Assembly (NCBI GenBank): GCA_947040475.1
Contig: CAMRBT010000046.1
Location: forward strand, 1 to 9,761
Reading direction: 5' to 3'
From: an uncultured Brevinema sp.
GTDB lineage: Bacteria > Spirochaetota > Brevinematia > Brevinematales > Brevinemataceae
DNA length: 9,761 nucleotides
The position numbers were made by a program, and so were the translations under genes. A model generated the notes under the pieces. That model was given only the letters and a program-made list of their open reading frames with translations. It was not told the DNA's origin and did not search any database. Below, piece by piece: positions 6,457 through 9,761 of this stretch. Every line of letters begins with the position of its first letter. Within the stretch, counting starts at the first letter, position 1.

Positions 6457-8577
6457 CTATAATAGTTTTTTTGTTTTCTCTTTCGCTTTTGCTGTTTTTT
6501 CATCTTGTTTTAATGCTTTTAATTTTTCTTTTGCTATTTTTTCCGTTTCTTTTATTGCTTTGGCTGTTGCCTTTGCTATTTTTTCTATTTCTTTTGCATT
6601 TTCTTTTTTGAATTTAACAATTTCATCTCTACAAATACCAGCTTCCACAAATAATAATTTTTCAGAATACTCGTCCATTAATAGTGCCATTTCTTTTATC
6701 TTTTTACTATTAGTTTTTTTGCTTTGTAAGATATCTTTGAGTTCTGATCTTGTAGTTTTTTTGGCATCATCAGCACTATATTTTCTTTCTAGGATCTCTG
6801 TAATATCTTTTTTAATTGTTTGAGGCGTGATATTATGCTCTACATTGTAAGCATGTTGTAGCTTGCGTCGACGAGAAGTTTCTCTCATAGCTTCTTTCAT
6901 AGCAGGAGTTATCTTATCGGCATACATCAATACTAAGCCTTCGCTATTACGAGCACTACGTCCTATAATTTGGATCAAGGAACGAGTAGATCGTAAAAAT
7001 CCTACTTTATCCGCATCTAAAATACAGACAAGAGACACTTCAGGTAAATCGATCCCCTCTCTCAATAAATTAATACCGACTATCACATCATATTTACCGA
7101 GTCTGAGATCTCTTAAAATTTCTGTTCTTTTAATAGTATCGACATCACTATGAATATACGATACCAAAAGTCCAGCTTCGATAAGATGTTCCGTTAAATT
7201 TTCAGCCATTCTTTTGGTGATGGTCGTGATAATGACTCTTTCATTCTTTTCTCTTCGTAATTCTGCTTCTTTGATAATATCTAAAATTTGTCCTTCTGAG
7301 GGTCTTACTTCTATATTAGGATCAAGTAATCCCGTAGGTCTAATAATTTGTTCAATGACATCCTCAGATTTTTGAATCTCAAAATCGGCAGGTGTTGCAG
7401 AAACAAAAAGCACCTTGTCTGCTATATCAAAAAATTCCTCCACTTTAAGTGGTCTATGGTCTATAGCTGAGGGTAATCTGAATCCATGGCTTACAAGGGT
7501 GGTTCTTCGGCTTAGATTACCGTTATACATACTACTTACTTGAGGAATAGCAATGTGGGACTCATCGATAATGGTGAGATAATCACCTTTAGGAAAATAA
7601 TCTAATAAAGTAAAAGATCTTTCTCCAGGTTTTCTAAAACTAAGATGGCGAGAATAATTTTCTATTCCATTACAATAGCCAACACTTAACATCATATCAA
7701 TATCATATTTTACACGAGCTTCTAAACGACCAGCTTCATCACCTTTACCTTCGGCTCTTAATTCTTGAAGTCTATCGATTAATTCTAGTTCTATATTTTC
7801 TATAGAGGAAGCTATTTTATCATCTGTAGTAAGAAACAATCGTGCAGGGTAAATAAGAGTCCTATCAAGATTTTCTAAAATAGTTCCTGTGATATATTGA
7901 AGTTTTGTGATAGAGGTAATGCAAAAATCAAGATCCAATCCTATTCTTAACAAATCTTTGGAATAGGAGGAATGAATATCTAAATGATCATTATAATAAC
8001 GGAAACATGCTCTTTCTAAGGTGAAATCTCTTTCTTCATAAAAGATACGTACAAGGTGTTGAGTGATTTTTTTGAGATCAATGATCATGCCGACTTTTAA
8101 TAATAAAATTAATTCTTTATAGTCTGCAGGTGCTCCCATACCATAAATACAAGATACAGAGGCGATAACGATGGTGTCTTTTCTTTCTAATAAGGATGCT
8201 ACCGCAGAAATTCTCATGCGATCTAATTCATCATTAATACGGGATTCTTTTTCTATATAGACATTTTTTTGGGGTAGGTAGGCTTCGGGTTGGTAATAGC
8301 TAAAATTTGAAACAAAGTATTCGACAGCATTTTCTGGAAAAAAATCTTTAAATTCTCTGAATAATTGTGCAGCGAGAGTTTTGTTAGGAGAAAGAATAAG
8401 TGTTGGTACTTGTAAAGATTGGATAACTCCTGCCATAGTAAAGGTTTTACCACTACCTGTGACCCCAAGTAGGGTCTGATCTTTCATCCCTGAATGATAG
8501 TTTTCGGATAGTTTTTTGATAGCTGCAGGTTGATCTCCTGCGGGATCAAATTTTGAATGAAGAAAAAAGTTACTCAT
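6457..8577 (-). CDS. uvrB: UvrABC excinuclease subunit B, with extended Lys-rich C-terminus
   Basis: UvrB is the damage-verifying helicase-like subunit of nucleotide excision repair: it is loaded by UvrA and recruits UvrC. In order: FDPAGDQP (10-17), Walker A GVTGSGKT (38-45), the beta-hairpin region (about 90-115), the UvrA-contacting domain 2 (about 150-250), GYCNGIENYSRHLS (300-313), DESH (338-341), SATP (393-396), RPTGLLDP (413-420), GINLLREGIDLPEVSL (501-516), QIIGRSAR (536-543), and the UVR domain that binds UvrC (about 626-658). At 706 residues it exceeds the usual 660-680 through a Lys/Ala/Glu tail (659-706). Divergent points are SNFSYYQP for the usual SYYDYYQP, a weakly conserved domain 2, and DKVGFLRSTRS for [11 protein letters not shown]. 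The ATG at 8577 has AAGGA (complement of 8588-8592) 10 nt upstream. All core motifs are intact, so it is probably functional. It heads a two-gene unit with the YhcH-like gene. Confidence 0.96.
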   Translation of the reverse strand: MSNFFLHSKFDPAGDQPAAIKKLSENYHSGMKDQTLLGVTGSGKTFTMAGVIQSLQVPTLILSPNKTLAAQLFREFKDFFPENAVEYFVSNFSYYQPEAYLPQKNVYIEKESRINDELDRMRISAVASLLERKDTIVIASVSCIYGMGAPADYKELILLLKVGMIIDLKKITQHLVRIFYEERDFTLERACFRYYNDHLDIHSSYSKDLLRIGLDLDFCITSITKLQYITGTILENLDRTLIYPARLFLTTDDKIASSIENIELELIDRLQELRAEGKGDEAGRLEARVKYDIDMMLSVGYCNGIENYSRHLSFRKPGERSFTLLDYFPKGDYLTIIDESHIAIPQVSSMYNGNLSRRTTLVSHGFRLPSAIDHRPLKVEEFFDIADKVLFVSATPADFEIQKSEDVIEQIIRPTGLLDPNIEVRPSEGQILDIIKEAELRREKNERVIITTITKRMAENLTEHLIEAGLLVSYIHSDVDTIKRTEILRDLRLGKYDVIVGINLLREGIDLPEVSLVCILDADKVGFLRSTRSLIQIIGRSARNSEGLVLMYADKITPAMKEAMRETSRRRKLQHAYNVEHNITPQTIKKDITEILERKYSADDAKKTTRSELKDILQSKKTNSKKIKEMALLMDEYSEKLLFVEAGICRDEIVKFKKENAKEIEKIAKATAKAIKETEKIAKEKLKALKQDEKTAKAKEKTKKLL
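6460..6585 (-). repeat. Three tandem 42-bp (14-codon) repeats at the 3' end of uvrB
   Basis: Residues 665-678, 679-692 and 693-706 of UvrB are imperfect 14-residue units opening EKIAK, EKIAK and EKTAK; the third ends exactly at the C-terminus. At DNA level the + strand 14-mer TTTGCTATTTTTTC recurs at 6530-6543 and 6572-6585, 42 bp apart. The units are two heptads long and rich in Lys, Ala and Glu, consistent with a basic helix or coiled coil. The repeat probably grew by in-frame duplication. Confidence 0.75.
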
Positions 8578-8605
8578 AATATTAAAATCCTTGGCGTTTT
8601 CGTCG

Positions 8606-8623
8606 ATACTATATATACTATAT
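8606..8623. repeat. Tandem pair of the 9-mer ATACTATAT
   Basis: ATACTATAT occurs at 8606-8614 and again immediately at 8615-8623. The same word recurs at 8667-8675, and its reverse complement ATATAGTAT at 8660-8668 and 8708-8716, giving five copies in about 110 bp. The tract could be a protein-binding array or simple low-complexity drift. Confidence 0.6.
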
Positions 8624-8639
8624 AAAAATTTATATAATT

Positions 8640-8667
8640 TACTATATATATTATAATATATATAGTA
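8640..8667. repeat. Perfect 28-bp palindrome
   Basis: Every base from 8640 to 8667 pairs with its mirror position around the centre 8653/8654; the arms open TACTATATAT and close ATATATAGTA. There is no spacer, so it can extrude as a cruciform or act as a two-fold symmetric protein site. A second perfect palindrome of 18 bp, TATATAGTATACTATATA, overlaps it at 8659-8676. Confidence 0.85.
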
Positions 8668-8713
8668 TACTATATAAATAGTATAAATAATACACTATTT
8701 AAAAAAAATATAG

Positions 8714-8719
8714 TATAAT
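8714..8719 (+). promoter_or_regulatory. Likely -10 element of the chemotaxis receptor gene
   Basis: A perfect TATAAT at 8714-8719 lies 59 nt before the start codon. The hexamer 17 nt upstream is TACACT (8691-8696), matching the -35 consensus at only three positions, so the promoter may need an activator or rely on the upstream A/T tract. I saw no clear sigma-28-type flagellar promoter. Confidence 0.4.
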
Positions 8720-8778
8720 TCAAAATAATATCATCAAATACTCTATATAATTATATATGTTAAACAAAGGATACCACA

Positions 8779-9761
8779 ATGTTAAATGAAAACAGTTTAT
8801 TAAAAAATCTTTTCCATAGTCTCCGTACTAGAATTTTTCTTATTATGATGTTCACAGGTGTAGTCATTTATCTTATTTTTTCTACGATCTCAACAAAAAA
8901 TAATGATCAAATGCGAATTATTGCGAGACAATTTTATCTCGATGAGTTAAAAGTATTAATTGGTAATCACTATATATCCTCTTGGGAACCTTTGTCTGCT
9001 GAAGGTCAAAAGGAACTTGAATATAAATTCAATCTATTAGTAGATGGTGGACCTGTGTATGACTATATTTCTAAGGGCAATTCTAAAGAAGATAAAATAG
9101 CAGCTGGGGAATTCATAAAAATATTTGAATTAGCAGCAGCTTCAAAAGCAAATCCAGGTAATGGGCCAGAATTAAAAAGAATATACATAGAGTCTTTAAA
9201 GCACCCTACACTTCCTACATATACTAGAACAATGGACGCAATTATTGCGAGTGTATCACAATTAAAATCGGATATGATGTGGGTGATGTTGGCTTTATTA
9301 ATTATACTTATTTTTAACTATATAGCATTACGAGTTATTGCCGTGAGAGTTGGCTTGGTTACCCATATGGCTAAAAAACTTATCAATGAAGATAAAAGTT
9401 TACAACTAGATGGAAGATTAAATTTCAAAGCAAATGATGAAACTCAATTTATTGCTACTAATCTTAATGTTTTTATGGAAACATTAGAAAAGTATACTAT
9501 AGGTCTTACTACTCATGCTAGAAGTATACTATATCAAATCTCTCAAATGTTTGAAGCCTCAAAAAGTTGGACTTTAGAAACTCAAGTAATGAGACACTCT
9601 ACAGAAAGAATTTCACGTCAAATGACAGAACAAATTAATAGCTTAAATCAGGCTGCTGCCGTCTTAGAAGAGATGGAAAGAACCTTAGATGCTATTTTTA
9701 ATACCATCTCACGTCAATCTGCTGCGATGACTCAATCGGCTGCTACCCTAGAAGAAATGGG
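8779..9761 (+). CDS. Methyl-accepting chemotaxis protein, N-terminal part (3' truncated by window edge)
   Basis: The first 327 codons of an inner-membrane chemoreceptor; the frame is open at the window end. A short cytoplasmic N-terminus leads to TM1 (about 18-36). A periplasmic sensor domain of about 130 residues follows (37-166), then TM2 (about 167-185), and a HAMP-like linker (about 186-237, with KANDETQFIATNLNVFMETL matching its second helix). The start of the cytoplasmic signalling helix follows. The blocks AAVLEEM (293-299) and AATLEEM (321-327) are typical of the adaptation region where CheR and CheB modify Glu residues. The ATG at 8779 is supported by AAAGGA at 8766-8771, seven nt upstream. 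The sensor domain is mostly helical by eye, and I do not recognise its ligand family. The CheA/CheW-contacting hairpin tip lies beyond the window. Confidence 0.88.
   Translation, partial: MLNENSLLKNLFHSLRTRIFLIMMFTGVVIYLIFSTISTKNNDQMRIIARQFYLDELKVLIGNHYISSWEPLSAEGQKELEYKFNLLVDGGPVYDYISKGNSKEDKIAAGEFIKIFELAAASKANPGNGPELKRIYIESLKHPTLPTYTRTMDAIIASVSQLKSDMMWVMLALLIILIFNYIALRVIAVRVGLVTHMAKKLINEDKSLQLDGRLNFKANDETQFIATNLNVFMETLEKYTIGLTTHARSILYQISQMFEASKSWTLETQVMRHSTERISRQMTEQINSLNQAAAVLEEMERTLDAIFNTISRQSAAMTQSAATLEEM

Larger units (their letters stand above)
8578..8778. promoter_or_regulatory. Divergent AT-only regulatory spacer between uvrB and the chemotaxis receptor gene
   Basis: A 201-nt spacer that must carry the promoters for both diverging genes. 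Apart from about 30 nt next to uvrB it is nearly all A and T, with interspersed TATAGTAT/ATACTATA words. For uvrB a possible minus-strand promoter is TTTATA (complement of 8673-8678), 17 nt, TATAAT (complement of 8650-8655), which would lie inside the 28-bp palindrome. Many other TATA-like choices exist, so exact hexamers are uncertain. Confidence 0.5.

Noticed and set aside
6560..7153. Two plus-strand open frames (6560-6823 and 6863-7153)
   Set aside because: Both are antisense to conserved uvrB domains. The hydrophobic look of the first comes from reading the Lys/Glu-rich C-terminal region backwards.
8253..8468. Minus-strand open frame of 71 codons
   Set aside because: It is an alternative frame of uvrB across the Walker A and hairpin region, which is conserved in the real frame.
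6457..8577. uvrB as a frameshifted or decaying gene because of divergent domain 2
   Set aside because: The frame is intact for 706 codons, and all ATPase, helicase and UVR motifs are present in order.
8578..8778. CRISPR array or replication origin in the repeated A/T spacer
   Set aside because: Repeat units are 9 bp, overlapping and without unique spacers. No DnaA-box cluster or origin-linked gene is nearby.

Overview
The window is AT-rich (roughly one third G+C by eye), uses the standard code, and has short spacers with clear AGGA-type ribosome binding sites. The gene set points to a two-membrane, chemotactic, fermentative bacterium: a PPi-dependent phosphofructokinase of the long type, a porin-like outer-membrane beta-barrel, a secreted SpoIVB/S55-type serine peptidase and a methyl-accepting chemotaxis protein. 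A spirochaete (Brachyspira/Brevinema/Treponema-like) fits best. This is inference from family distribution and composition; there is no rRNA gene to settle it.

Left block (+ strand). The window opens inside accA (acetyl-CoA carboxylase, carboxyltransferase alpha subunit). After 17 nt comes pfp, a 575-residue PPi-dependent 6-phosphofructokinase. A 127-nt spacer with a possible promoter and a 7-bp inverted repeat precedes a small membrane protein that resembles DUF2628/HrgC-type proteins. A good promoter (TTGTTA, 17 nt, TATAAT) then starts a probable two-gene envelope operon: a 515-residue beta-barrel with a signal peptide, and a 569-residue secreted S55-family peptidase. In the peptidase the Ser motif comes before the His motif, the reverse of SpoIVB.

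Middle and right block (- strand). Read from the right, uvrB (706 codons) is followed after 8 nt by a small YhcH/YjgK/YiaL-family gene. That gene ends tail-to-tail against the peptidase gene, with the two stop codons sharing a TTAA. UvrB carries its ATPase and UVR motifs, but its damage-binding hairpin differs from the consensus and its C-terminus ends in three 14-residue Lys-rich repeats. The YhcH-like protein lacks several of the family's usual polar residues.

Right edge (+ strand). The 201-nt divergent spacer between uvrB and a truncated chemotaxis receptor gene is almost pure A/T. It holds a perfect 28-bp palindrome, an overlapping 18-bp palindrome and repeated ATACTATAT units. The receptor runs off the window just after its signalling helix begins.

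No tRNA, rRNA, CRISPR array, insertion sequence or phage gene was seen. Most of the window is ordinary chromosomal core. The parts most worth a second look are the beta-barrel/permuted-S55 pair, the unusual UvrB with its coupled YhcH-like partner, and the palindromic divergent promoter region.
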